This document shows positions 15,506 through 23,717 of a DNA stretch of 64,000 nucleotides, piece after piece; the stretch's first letter is position 1; every line of letters begins with the position of its first letter. Under the pieces are notes generated by a model. That model had not been told where the DNA came from. It ran no database searches and worked only from the letters and a program-made list of their open reading frames with translations. Origin of the DNA: Mycosynbacter sp964593465 (GTDB lineage Bacteria; Patescibacteriota; Saccharimonadia; Saccharimonadales; Saccharimonadaceae); assembly GCA_964593465.1 (NCBI GenBank), contig CAZQJY010000002.1, positions 1-64,000 of the forward strand. The letters run 5' to 3'. The position numbers were made by a program, and so were the translations under genes.

Positions 15506-16146
15506 GTTTTACACTTGTTGAACTAGTAATCGCAATGGCTATCCTAGGCTTGCTCGCTACTCTTGGTTATGTGAGTTGGCAAGGCCTCACTCAGAGATCT
15601 TACAATACTGCTGTACTTAATAGCCTGACGAGTTACAAAAACGCGTTCACACTGTATGCCTCACAAGAACGTAGCTACCCAAGCGTGCCGCGAGCTGGCA
15701 GCTATTGTCTACAAGACGGTTCGCTCACAGGGGCAACGGTCAATAGCCGCCTCACACCCTCACCTGGAGTTGCCGCCAATATATCAGCAGGCTCACCTAC
15801 CCAAACATCTGGCGTAGCTCATTACTGTCGCAATCTGCGCACAACTGCGGCTCGCCATGTTATGTATGCCCCCATGATTACAGCTCTCAATAGTGTCGCA
15901 AAAGTTAATTCGCTTGGTGTGAATCCTAGTAAATTGGCTACACCTGAGATTACTGGCGTATACGTAACCTACAATAATAATGCCGCAGCAGTAACGCCCG
16001 TACTGAAGGGTATATTTAGTGGTGGTTCATGCCCAAATGGCACCACACAAGATAGTACAGTTACAGGTGGCATCATTTGCAGCATCACACTAGACAGAGC
16101 CTATCCTGCTATATTTACAGGAGAAACCTGGTCACCGACTACCTAG
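15478..16146 (+). CDS. type IV pilin-like protein 2
   Basis: The N-terminus KKLG|FTLVELVIAMAILG is a canonical prepilin site with Glu at +5, followed by a helix and a 190-residue globular domain with several cysteines, including one in SYCLQDG and one in GGSCPNG. A strong GGGAGG lies 6 bases before the ATG, inside the end of pilin 1, so the pair is coupled. Its TAG stop sits in a CTAG shared with the stop of the convergent DUF4868 gene. Confidence 0.85.
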   Translation: MLHPVHKKLGFTLVELVIAMAILGLLATLGYVSWQGLTQRSYNTAVLNSLTSYKNAFTLYASQERSYPSVPRAGSYCLQDGSLTGATVNSRLTPSPGVAANISAGSPTQTSGVAHYCRNLRTTAARHVMYAPMITALNSVAKVNSLGVNPSKLATPEITGVYVTYNNNAAAVTPVLKGIFSGGSCPNGTTQDSTVTGGIICSITLDRAYPAIFTGETWSPTT

Positions 16147-17123
16147 CCTCGCGGTGGTTCGCCTTCTGGCTCATCGAGCAGCTTTTTACTCTTAATCTCG
16201 TAGCGCTTGCCAGTAATCTGACTCGTCATATAATCTTCGTTGATGAGGCTTACGAATGTGTCGAGGTCATGGCCGTCCATGATAATAATCGCGCCTGCGT
16301 CGTCTGTCATAATATCGAGCTGCATTTCATCGGCATACTCTACAGCTTGCTCTTGCGTCACGCCGCCCACTTCTAGCTTTTGCAACTTGGTAACGATTTT
16401 TTTGCGCTCACGCACCATATCGTTGAGCGTCAGGCCTTCCGGAAAACTAAGCTTATACTGCTGCTCTATCTCAGCCACACGCGCATCGGCGATGGCCTGT
16501 TTCTTATAGTCATAGTTAAACAGTCGTTCAAATTTGCTCTGGTTGAACACAAAAATGTCTTTGTCAATAATCAGCACTTGATTGTCCGTCGGCAACTTGA
16601 AGCCTACTTCGGCTGCAAACGCACCGAACTTGCCATCGCGAAACTCCCACGACGTGGCGCCTTTGAGCACGTTGCTCTGTTGCACCATTTTGATGATATA
16701 GAACTTCACGTCTTTGTTTTCAGGGTGTGTAAATTTTGCCGCAATGCCTTTGATGCGTTTGAATTCATGCTCCTCCTCGCTGAACTCCACAATGTCGTGG
16801 CGCTCATGCTCTATGAGGTGAATAAGCGTTTCCGCTCGTCCCACTTTCTCTAAATCAGTACGAAGCAATGTGTTTTCTTCGCCATCGCTTAGCTCAAAAT
16901 CTCGTACTGAGAGACCTGTCCCCGCGCCCATCGTTACAAAGCCAAGAATATCATAGAGAAATAACGGTTTAATTTGTGCGTTCAACTCACTCGCAAAATT
17001 CGTACTATATGGCGTGTAATTTTTGTTGAACAAAAAAAGTTCTACTTCGAGCTCTTTTTTTATTCCGTCAGTATTATTTGCCCACAAAAATATATCAGTC
17101 GCCTCTAGTGTTTGGTCTTCCAT
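16143..17123 (-). CDS. DUF4868 domain protein (KwaB-like)
   Basis: This 326-residue soluble protein has the layout I associate with DUF4868: a long N-terminal alpha/beta part, then GKFGAFAAEVGFKLPTDNQV, IFVFNQSKFERLFNYDYKKQ, and a C-terminal helical part. DUF4868 is the domain of KwaB, the DNA-binding effector of the two-gene Kiwa antiphage system. The membrane partner KwaA is not adjacent; the next gene upstream encodes a soluble protein. A TACAAT -10 lies at 17158-17163. The domain call is from memory of the family, not a search. Confidence 0.5.
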   Translation of the reverse strand: MEDQTLEATDIFLWANNTDGIKKELEVELFLFNKNYTPYSTNFASELNAQIKPLFLYDILGFVTMGAGTGLSVRDFELSDGEENTLLRTDLEKVGRAETLIHLIEHERHDIVEFSEEEHEFKRIKGIAAKFTHPENKDVKFYIIKMVQQSNVLKGATSWEFRDGKFGAFAAEVGFKLPTDNQVLIIDKDIFVFNQSKFERLFNYDYKKQAIADARVAEIEQQYKLSFPEGLTLNDMVRERKKIVTKLQKLEVGGVTQEQAVEYADEMQLDIMTDDAGAIIIMDGHDLDTFVSLINEDYMTSQITGKRYEIKSKKLLDEPEGEPPRG

Positions 17124-17179
17124 ATTCTAACTTTCGTTTTGATTTACAACTGTTACTATTGTACAGCAAAGTCACAACA

Positions 17180-17818
17180 CTATTGGAAATGCTCCATGTA
17201 ATTTTTACGTTTTTGACTAAACTCACTCCCGCTGTCTACCTCATGCATACGCTTTAACACGTCTTGAGTTATGCGTACAAAATCTCCTTCAGTAAGCTCT
17301 CGACAGTCATCCTCCCATGCTATCGTCTCAGCAATATTATTGGGAATCTGTACGTTATCTAAATTGATTTCATTTAAAAGAATTGTATTACCAGACTGCT
17401 TAACACCGCTCACTGTCTGCTCAAGCTCCCTACTTGACCGAGTCACCTTGTCATTTATTGATTTAAACGTATCACACATACGCAACTCACTTGCAACAAT
17501 CCCCTCAGAAACTACATGAATTTCACGAGCTGTAATTGTGCGTATGATGTTAACATTGATAACTTCATCTAACTTTGCATATACCTTAATCGCATCTTCA
17601 TACAGAAGTCCGAAAGGTTCTCCTCCTACAACATCGGGTGGTGTGTACTTTGCCATAGGGCCAATAACATATCGACCGTTACGCTTACGCAACTGATCAT
17701 GACGATGCGCAAATAATATACATGTTCTTGCGAATGATCTCACCTGATCAGGTGAGGGCGGATTTTCTGGACAAAGGAAAAACTCACTCATATTACTGTC
17801 ACTCCTGTGGATATACAT
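17180..17818 (-). CDS. hypothetical soluble protein, about 212 aa
   Basis: No family recognised. The protein has an N-terminal helical part (RSFARTCILFAHRHDQL), a central region around LDEVINVNIIRTITAREIHVV, and an acidic C-terminal helix; no membrane segment. Two starts are credible: ATG 17818 with AAGGGG at 6 bases, or ATG 17791 with AGGAG at 10 bases. A GTG at 17845 overlapping the end of metK is less likely. It follows metK directly and may share its riboswitch-controlled transcript. Confidence 0.55.
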   Translation of the reverse strand: MYIHRSDSNMSEFFLCPENPPSPDQVRSFARTCILFAHRHDQLRKRNGRYVIGPMAKYTPPDVVGGEPFGLLYEDAIKVYAKLDEVINVNIIRTITAREIHVVSEGIVASELRMCDTFKSINDKVTRSSRELEQTVSGVKQSGNTILLNEINLDNVQIPNNIAETIAWEDDCRELTEGDFVRITQDVLKRMHEVDSGSEFSQKRKNYMEHFQ

Positions 17819-17844
17819 ACTACACCCCTTTTCGAAACTTGTCA

Positions 17845-18831
17845 CTATTCCCAGTCAAATCCATGTCCAAAATGCCCATAACGTGCCGTTTGTTCATAAA
17901 TTGGTCGTTTGAGCTGCAGTGTGTCGATAATTCCTTGTGGCGACAGATCATAGCCTACAACTCTCTCCTCAACACCATCAACAATCACTGTTGCTTCGAG
18001 TGGCTGGTCGTACCCGATAGCATACGCCAAACGAACAAATACTTCGTGCGCATCTTTTTGTTTCAAATAATCCACGGCAATTTTGCGGGCAATGTAAGCC
18101 GCGCTGCGATCCACCTTGCTTGGATCCTTGCCGCTAAACGCTCCACCGCCTATCGGTATACGCGGGCCATAATTATCTACCGCCAGCTTACGACCCGTAA
18201 GTCCTGCATCGGCATCAAATCCCCCAATTTGCCAATCACCCGCAGGATTGATGTGTAGCTGCACATCGTTCGCCACCTTGGCATATTGCTGCTCGTCGAG
18301 CCACACTTCTACCACATTGTGTAGTTCATCGTGTATGGCATGTTGAAAGCTCGCTACTACGCTCACAATCGTGTCACCATCCAGTGTCACTTGCGTTTTG
18401 CCGTCGTGTGGCCAATGTTCATACAACTCTTGATTGAGCGAACGTGCCAGCACTACTTCTAGCGGCAACAGCTCAGGGGTTTCGCTCGTGGCATAGCCTA
18501 TCATAATCCCCTGGTCACCCGCACCACCAATATCCACGCCTTGTGCAATTTCTGCGCTTTGTAGCGCAAGTTTATTGATAACCTCCACATCACCTGCGAG
18601 CCGCTGCACAATGGCCGTTACGTCTACAACCGCACGACTTGTAACCTCACCTGTCACAAACACCGCACCATGCCCGCCAGCTACATCTACTGCCACGCGC
18701 GCGTCTGGATCTTGCTGCAAATGTGCGTCTAGAATTGCATCACTGATCTGGTCGCAGATTTTGTCTGGGTGACCAGGACTTACACTTTCGGCCGTGCGAT
18801 AATTTGAGGTTGTGTTTTGTTCTACAGACAT
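17845..18831 (-). CDS. metK: S-adenosylmethionine synthetase (compact)
   Basis: Makes SAM from methionine and ATP. Signatures are SPGHPDKICDQISDAILD at the N-terminus, GAGDQGIMIGYAT, and GGGAFSGKDPSKVDRSAAY (the P-loop-like GGGAFSGKD). At 328 residues it is clearly shorter than the usual 380-400, the trimming lying in the middle and C-terminal parts. AAGGAGAT sits 7 bases before the ATG. A SAM-I riboswitch precedes it, giving end-product control. Confidence 0.93.
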   Translation of the reverse strand: MSVEQNTTSNYRTAESVSPGHPDKICDQISDAILDAHLQQDPDARVAVDVAGGHGAVFVTGEVTSRAVVDVTAIVQRLAGDVEVINKLALQSAEIAQGVDIGGAGDQGIMIGYATSETPELLPLEVVLARSLNQELYEHWPHDGKTQVTLDGDTIVSVVASFQHAIHDELHNVVEVWLDEQQYAKVANDVQLHINPAGDWQIGGFDADAGLTGRKLAVDNYGPRIPIGGGAFSGKDPSKVDRSAAYIARKIAVDYLKQKDAHEVFVRLAYAIGYDQPLEATVIVDGVEERVVGYDLSPQGIIDTLQLKRPIYEQTARYGHFGHGFDWE

Positions 18832-18902
18832 AAAAAATCTCCTTCCTATCTGCCCTAGACATTTTGGAAAGAGTCATATATTGCACAATACATTTGCTCA
18901 TA

Positions 18903-18996
18903 TCTCTCCTAGGTGTTCTAGGCTGGAGTTAGCACCTTGTTGCTTGCAACAGGTTGCCGGTGGGTCGTAGGGCCAGTCCCTCGCCACACTCTTGAT
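18903..18996 (-). ncRNA. SAM-I (S-box) riboswitch of metK
   Basis: On the minus strand the conserved core reads GGCGAGGGACTGGCCC, then CCGGCAACC, then GGTGCTAACTCCAGC and GAGAGAT, the established order of S-box J1/2, P2-P3 and P3/P4 elements. P1 forms between GTATC at the 5' end and GATAT at the 3' end. SAM binding normally turns expression off. About 70 bases of expression platform separate it from the Shine-Dalgarno sequence; no T-run terminator is seen there, so translational control is possible. Confidence 0.9.
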
Positions 18997-19016
18997 ACTT
19001 AGTTGTTAACATTTCT

Positions 19017-19025
19017 ATAATAACA
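19017..19025 (-). promoter_or_regulatory. extended -10 of the metK riboswitch transcript
   Basis: TGT precedes TATTAT (19017-19022); the predicted start falls about 15 bases before the riboswitch. Confidence 0.5.
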
Positions 19026-19028
19026 TGC

Positions 19029-19751
19029 TTACTCAAAACGTGCGAACATAGCACGTAGCCGCTCTATGTCCTCACGTGTCACAGTCGTATAATCATGAGC
19101 TCTATAGGCTAGATCGACAAGGTGATATTGATCTTCCTGCTTGGCAGCATAACCACCAGAAAGAAATATCTCATCCGCCGGCATATCATCCGTACTCATC
19201 ACCGATCCTTCATCGCCTTCAGTATACACCATCCTGTCTAGCACAAACCTATAACACCCGACCTGTAACATTCGTTGCACCTCTAATTCACGCAAAATGG
19301 ACGATGTGCCAGTATGGACAGAAAACACTTCACGTGCCATATCCAACACGTGAGCATCTTGCGGATGTCGCCATGCAGCCTCTACAACCGAGTTAAAACT
19401 CTCCCCCCGGACTACAAGCTTATTAATATTGTTTTCTTGACAGTCTTTTTCTGCAGTCCTAAGCATACCCCACGACTCCAATCGATCATAATTCGTAAGA
19501 CTCGTCATTTCAACCTCTGCCAAAGTAGCCACATACGCCTCACAGTTCCCTTCGACCTGAGAGCTTACATCCTCTAATGTGCCGAACGACTCTTGCACTC
19601 TACCAGGCGCAATCTCTTTGATATCCGACCTGGTACTATACAGACCATCTCGCGCAAACCCACGAATAGCTGCCGATACTTGGCCAACCTCAGCTATAAA
19701 TTCTTTCGTGTCCGCATACGACAATTGCCCTTCTGGGCATATATTCTCCAT
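19029..19751 (-). CDS. hypothetical soluble protein, 240 aa
   Basis: No recognised family. The sequence is acidic and mostly helical, without membrane segments. Four cysteines are scattered and a motif search by eye shows no catalytic signature. The promoter is excellent: TTGTTA, 17 bp, TGT-TATAAT, with the ATG 7 bases downstream. Monocistronic, reading toward metK. Confidence 0.65.
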   Translation of the reverse strand: MENICPEGQLSYADTKEFIAEVGQVSAAIRGFARDGLYSTRSDIKEIAPGRVQESFGTLEDVSSQVEGNCEAYVATLAEVEMTSLTNYDRLESWGMLRTAEKDCQENNINKLVVRGESFNSVVEAAWRHPQDAHVLDMAREVFSVHTGTSSILRELEVQRMLQVGCYRFVLDRMVYTEGDEGSVMSTDDMPADEIFLSGGYAAKQEDQYHLVDLAYRAHDYTTVTREDIERLRAMFARFE

Positions 19752-19758
19752 GAGTTAA

Positions 19759-19787
19759 ATTATAACATATAAATAATGATTTAACAA
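19759..19787 (-). promoter_or_regulatory. promoter of the 240-aa gene (leaderless)
   Basis: TTGTTA (19782-19787), 17-bp spacer, extended TGT + TATAAT (19759-19764), then 7 bases to the ATG. Confidence 0.7.
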
Positions 19788-19806
19788 TACCTATACTTTA
19801 CAACTA

Positions 19807-20226
19807 CTACAGATGCGCTCCTTCACGTGCCTTGTTTGCCCACTCGTCTGCCAATTCATTAAGCTCGGTACCTACATGTCCCCGTACCCATATTAATTCA
19901 GCCTGCGACTGTTGATAGAGTGGGTATACATCTTGCACGATATCGAGGTTTTTTATTTCACCACCCTTTTTCTTCCAACCTTTTGCCTCCCAGCCTGGCG
20001 CCCATTTGGTAATTACATTTATCCAGAACTCACTGTCAGTATGGATTTGACATGATTCACCAGCTGCATCTTTTAGCGCTGCCACAATCGCCAAGCCTTC
20101 CATGCGTATATTCGTCGTCTCGCCCTTTTCGCTACCCAAAATATGTGGCTGTCCATCTCGTATCACTGCAAAGCCACCCGGCCCTGGATTGGGACTAGCA
20201 CTGCCATCTGTATAGTATTTAATCAT
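19807..20226 (-). CDS. rnhA: Ribonuclease HI
   Basis: Cleaves RNA in RNA-DNA hybrids. The catalytic set is visible: Asp in YTDGSASPNPG, Glu in RMEGLAIVAAL, Asp in IHTDSEFW and Asp in NELADEWANKA. The conserved basic handle (GWKKKGGE) and His in VRGHVGTE are present. The length, 139 residues, is normal. A TACAAT -10 lies 7 bases from the ATG (20234-20239). Confidence 0.93.
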   Translation of the reverse strand: MIKYYTDGSASPNPGPGGFAVIRDGQPHILGSEKGETTNIRMEGLAIVAALKDAAGESCQIHTDSEFWINVITKWAPGWEAKGWKKKGGEIKNLDIVQDVYPLYQQSQAELIWVRGHVGTELNELADEWANKAREGAHL

Positions 20227-20233
20227 CTTTTAT

Positions 20234-20239
20234 ATTGTA
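20234..20239 (-). promoter_or_regulatory. -10 of rnhA (leaderless)
   Basis: TACAAT, 7 bases before the ATG at 20224-20226; a weak GTGACT lies at about -35. Confidence 0.4.
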
Positions 20240-20254
20240 GCTGAAGCACTGTGT

Positions 20255-20896
20255 TTAGTCACTATCATGGCCTAGCTCGTTGATATGCTCTACCAACTCT
20301 TCTCTACTGAGCTGCGACAAATCGACATCGTTACGTAGCGCAATCATGTAGCCTTGGATAATATGCTTAAGTCGTACCGCATCATGTCGCCAAAAATGAT
20401 CAATTTCAAAATGATCAGTAGAGTTCATTACACGCACGGAAATTGTAAGTGAGCCAAAAAACGGCCCTACGCCACAGCTTACATTTAAGATATCCTCTAT
20501 CTGTACACTCACTGTTCGCGACGTAAAGAAGAAGATGCGGTCAATAATCGTCACCCGTGTACGATCGACAATAATCGTGTCAGGAAAAAGAGTCAGTGGG
20601 AAGACTGTGTTTGCACTCACCAAAACTTCATGCGAACGCTTTGCCAGATTACGTAGCTTGTCGATTTTTCGTATACTACTATCGTGGCTACTTTCTGGTG
20701 GTACCAAATGAGGCAGAAAACCATGATTGGTGGGCGCAGCAATCTCGGTATCCAAAAAACGCCGCGCTGCATATACTCCTTGCATGGCGGCGTTACCGAG
20801 TTTTTTGCTTCTCCGCACAAGAGTCGAGTAGCTCATAGACACAGGGGAAGATGCTTTAGAGTGATTATCTTTAACACTTGGCTTCTGCTTTGACAT
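20255..20896 (-). CDS. hypothetical protein with PH-like C-terminal half
   Basis: A 213-residue soluble protein with a basic disordered start and a helical region. The segment FPDTIIVDRTRVTIIDRIFFFTSRTVSVQIEDILNV resembles bacterial pleckstrin-homology-like folds (alternating strands with a short linker), followed by an amphipathic helix. Function unknown; the fold suggestion is from strand pattern only. GGGAGG lies 9 bases before the ATG, and TATACT about 25 bases upstream could be the -10. Confidence 0.55.
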   Translation of the reverse strand: MSKQKPSVKDNHSKASSPVSMSYSTLVRRSKKLGNAAMQGVYAARRFLDTEIAAPTNHGFLPHLVPPESSHDSSIRKIDKLRNLAKRSHEVLVSANTVFPLTLFPDTIIVDRTRVTIIDRIFFFTSRTVSVQIEDILNVSCGVGPFFGSLTISVRVMNSTDHFEIDHFWRHDAVRLKHIIQGYMIALRNDVDLSQLSREELVEHINELGHDSD

Positions 20897-20979
20897 CAGA
20901 GCGTCCTCCCGTTAGATTACTCTTAGTATAGCACCTACCGACAGAGATACAAAATGAGAACATAAGACAGAGTCACACA

Positions 20980-21573
20980 CTAGGCAGTCTTTTGCTGGGA
21001 ATAGAGGGTCTCGATGTTCTGAGTGTACTTGTTCACAAACTCATTAGTGCTGCTTTTTAGTAACTTATTGATAGGTTTTTGTGCAGCAAGTGTGGCCATA
21101 CGAATATCAAAATTATGAATTTCATTGAGTCCAAGTCGTGCGTCCACAGCAGTAATGTGTGGAATGTGAGTCTGCCTCATATTTATTGACAACGCACATG
21201 TACCAAGTCGCTTGATACCTCCCTTCAGTTTCACGCCTTGTGCCATGTCCATCTGTGTCACCACCAACTCTGCCTCTAGTCGTGGCTCTTTGATCCCCAG
21301 TCGCATACATAGCAATTCTATCAATTTCGGGTCAATATCTGGTTCTACACCTAAGTCAATCTCGGCGCCAATTGTGTCGTGCAGCTCCAGTTGTCCACTA
21401 GTTTGCGATAAATCCAGCACCAATCCGCCAATACCGCGTGGTAATGCTTCTACATCTCTCCCTATTTCGAACACGTCCGCCCGCGGTAACTGCAACTCTC
21501 TCTGCGCTGTTGCTCCAATATTTGGTTTTACTGCATTATTTGCAGTTTTCTTCACTGCTTCAAATATCCCCAT
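20980..21573 (-). CDS. hypothetical protein, 197 aa
   Basis: Begins MGIFEAVKKTANNAVKP and continues with mixed alpha/beta sequence rich in Leu and Asp (DLSQTSGQLELHDTIGAEIDLG). No membrane segment and no family that I recognise. The ATG at 21573 is preceded by GGAGG at 5 bases; the longer reading would need a TTG. It stands alone, with gaps of about 80 and 60 bp to its neighbours. Confidence 0.55.
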   Translation of the reverse strand: MGIFEAVKKTANNAVKPNIGATAQRELQLPRADVFEIGRDVEALPRGIGGLVLDLSQTSGQLELHDTIGAEIDLGVEPDIDPKLIELLCMRLGIKEPRLEAELVVTQMDMAQGVKLKGGIKRLGTCALSINMRQTHIPHITAVDARLGLNEIHNFDIRMATLAAQKPINKLLKSSTNEFVNKYTQNIETLYSQQKTA

Positions 21574-21631
21574 GCACCCCTCCAAATTAGCTGTGCCTAG
21601 AGTATACGCTCACACAGAGTTTTGTGCAACT

Positions 21632-22150
21632 CTAGCGAAGAGGGCTGCCCTTTTGCATCCAACTTGCCACGTCTCCTTGCCTGTTGTCTTGCGCAAGCAA
21701 GAAATCAAGCGGAACTATAGCCGACTGGTTATTGAGATAATTGGTAATGAGCGTATGATTATAGTATTCGGTAAACTCATCATTTGTCATGGCAGCGAGT
21801 TGCTCCCTGGTATACCATGCGGCATCGTCTGACTCAATGGTTGATGTATCGATTACGCCCGATACATACTCGGCGGCCAGCACTATATGGTAGACAGTTT
21901 TTTGCGGCATAATAATATCGACCAGCTTCACCACGCCTCGTACTTTTATTTCCAGTCCTACTTCGGTCTGAATTTTGCGTATTATAGTATCGGCCAGTAG
22001 TTCGTGAAGTAGCGGTTTACCGCCCGGCAAGCCAAGTCTACCTGGCATCCAGTCATTAAACTCTGGTTCGCGCACCAAAAATACCTCATCTCCTTTTGTG
22101 ACAAGGAGCTTTACTGCGATTGTGTTCTGAAAGTCATAGAGGTCTTGCAT
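21632..22150 (-). CDS. Nudix-fold protein with degenerate Nudix box
   Basis: The 172-residue product has a Nudix-like core with strands, then GGKPLLHELLADTIIRKIQT and EVGL. Compared with GX5EX7REUXEEXGU, the spacing is right but REUxEE reads RKIQTE, losing two of the metal-binding glutamates. It may have reduced or altered hydrolase activity. The ATG at 22150 is 1 base after the TAA of the 60-aa gene, so the two are coupled. A TTG start 9 codons earlier is possible. Confidence 0.7.
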   Translation of the reverse strand: MQDLYDFQNTIAVKLLVTKGDEVFLVREPEFNDWMPGRLGLPGGKPLLHELLADTIIRKIQTEVGLEIKVRGVVKLVDIIMPQKTVYHIVLAAEYVSGVIDTSTIESDDAAWYTREQLAAMTNDEFTEYYNHTLITNYLNNQSAIVPLDFLLAQDNRQGDVASWMQKGSPLR

Positions 22151-22151
22151 A

Positions 22152-22334
22152 TTAATTCTGCCTATTTTTATCTTCAAGCTTCTTACCTGCTAAGTAAACT
22201 TCTCTGTCTACTTCAAATTGCATCAACTCGTCTTGCATGACCACTGTGCGAATCACCTTGAGTCCCAGTCCGTCGATACTAACAATACTGCGAACTGGCG
22301 CTTCGAACTCCGACCGATACTCTTCGTGCGACAT
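22152..22334 (-). CDS. small protein, 60 aa, between glyS and the Nudix gene
   Basis: Starts 1 base after the glyS stop (TGATATG) and ends TAATATG into the Nudix gene, forming a strictly coupled trio. The sequence (MSHEEYRSEFEAPVRSIV, then an IDGLGLKVIRTVV strand-rich part and a Lys-rich helical end) suggests a small alpha/beta domain. No family recognised. The tight coupling on both sides is the best evidence that it is real. Confidence 0.6.
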   Translation of the reverse strand: MSHEEYRSEFEAPVRSIVSIDGLGLKVIRTVVMQDELMQFEVDREVYLAGKKLEDKNRQN

Positions 22335-22335
22335 A

Positions 22336-23688
22336 TCACAAATCCCGAATAGCGACGCGTCGCTGCTCGGTGGTATCGCGGTTACGGATTGTGACAGTGT
22401 TGTCTTCGAGTGTGTCAAAGTCGATTACCACGCAGTGCGGTGTACCGATTTCGTCTTGGCGGCGGTAGCGCTTGCCGATATTGCCGTTGTCGTCCCACAT
22501 CACCGCGCCATGCTTTTTCTTGAGCAAGGCATAGACTTCGCGAGCCTTAGCTACTAGCTCTGGCTTGTTTTTGAGTAGTGGTGACACCGCGTATTTGACT
22601 GGTGCGAGGTGTTCTGGGAACTTCATCACCACGCGCTTTTCGCCGTTTACTTCGTCTTCGGTATACGCCTCTGTCAGCACTGCCATAAGTGCACGCTCCA
22701 CGCCAAAGCTTGGCTCTATCACATGCGGTACAAACTTCTCGGTTGTACCTTTCACCGTATATTCCATGCTACGGCCACTCACCCGCTGAATATTGCCTAG
22801 GTCAAAATCTGTGCGATACGCAATACCCATCAACTCTTCTTTGCCTATCGGGAAATCAAATTCGATGTCGATTGTTTTGTCGCTATAATGTGCACGGTCT
22901 TCGGCAGGCACATCTAACTCGTGGACGTGCTCCGAGGCAAGGCCTAGCTGCGCCAAAAAGTCGTGCGTACTTGCGAGTAGCTCGTCAAACGCTTCTTGCC
23001 ATTTGTCGGGGTGTACGAAATACTCAATCTCCATCTGTTCAAACTCGCGCGAGCGGAACACAAAATCGCGTGGACTAATCTCGTTGCGAAATGCCTTGCC
23101 TTGCTGGGCGATACCAAATGGCAGGTCTGGATAAAAATTGTCGACAACGTTTTTGTAGTTAGTGAAGATACCTTGGGCTGTTTCTGGACGGAGATAGCTC
23201 ACCGACGACTCATCGCGTGTCGCACCTACGTGCGTCGTAAACATCATGTTAAATGTACGCGAAGGACTCAGCGGATTACCATCTGGACTCTTAATTCCCT
23301 TTTCGGCAATCGCTTCGTCCATCTGCTGCATAGTCATACCTTCAGCATCGATGCCATTATCTTTGAGAATATGGTCAGTACGATAGCGGCGTTTGTTTAT
23401 CGTATCTTCACATAGTGGGTCAACAAATGTATCAACATGCCCACTTGCCTGCCAGACCTTCTGATTCATGAGGATCGCCGCGTCGACACCGTACATATCA
23501 TCGCGTGCGTCGACAAAATGCCGCCACCATAGCTGCATGATGTTGCGTTTGAGCGTCACGCCCAGCGGCCCATAATCCCACGTACCGGAGAGACCACCAT
23601 AGACATCACTTCCTTGATAAATAAATCCACGACGCTTCGCCAAGCTAATGATATTTTCCATTTTTTCGTTCTTAGATTGTTTCGCCAT
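22336..23688 (-). CDS. glyS: Glycyl-tRNA synthetase, alpha2 type
   Basis: Class II synthetase of 450 residues that charges tRNA-Gly. Motif 2 and 3 regions are visible (RNEISPRDFVFRSREFEQMEIEYF and VIEPSFGVERALMAVL), as is the N-terminal GSDVYGGLSGTWDYGPLG signature of the single-chain dimeric type. The C-terminal anticodon-binding domain ends in FDTLEDNTVTIRNRDT. It is the first gene of a trio, with TGCTATACT (23699-23707) 10 bases upstream. Confidence 0.95.
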   Translation of the reverse strand: MAKQSKNEKMENIISLAKRRGFIYQGSDVYGGLSGTWDYGPLGVTLKRNIMQLWWRHFVDARDDMYGVDAAILMNQKVWQASGHVDTFVDPLCEDTINKRRYRTDHILKDNGIDAEGMTMQQMDEAIAEKGIKSPDGNPLSPSRTFNMMFTTHVGATRDESSVSYLRPETAQGIFTNYKNVVDNFYPDLPFGIAQQGKAFRNEISPRDFVFRSREFEQMEIEYFVHPDKWQEAFDELLASTHDFLAQLGLASEHVHELDVPAEDRAHYSDKTIDIEFDFPIGKEELMGIAYRTDFDLGNIQRVSGRSMEYTVKGTTEKFVPHVIEPSFGVERALMAVLTEAYTEDEVNGEKRVVMKFPEHLAPVKYAVSPLLKNKPELVAKAREVYALLKKKHGAVMWDDNGNIGKRYRRQDEIGTPHCVVIDFDTLEDNTVTIRNRDTTEQRRVAIRDL

Positions 23689-23698
23689 ACTAGAGTAC

Positions 23699-23707
23699 AG
23701 TATAGCA
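23699..23707 (-). promoter_or_regulatory. extended -10 of glyS (leaderless)
   Basis: TGC precedes TATACT (23699-23704), 10 bases before the glyS ATG; no Shine-Dalgarno. Confidence 0.5.
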
Positions 23708-23717
23708 CACTGGAGGG

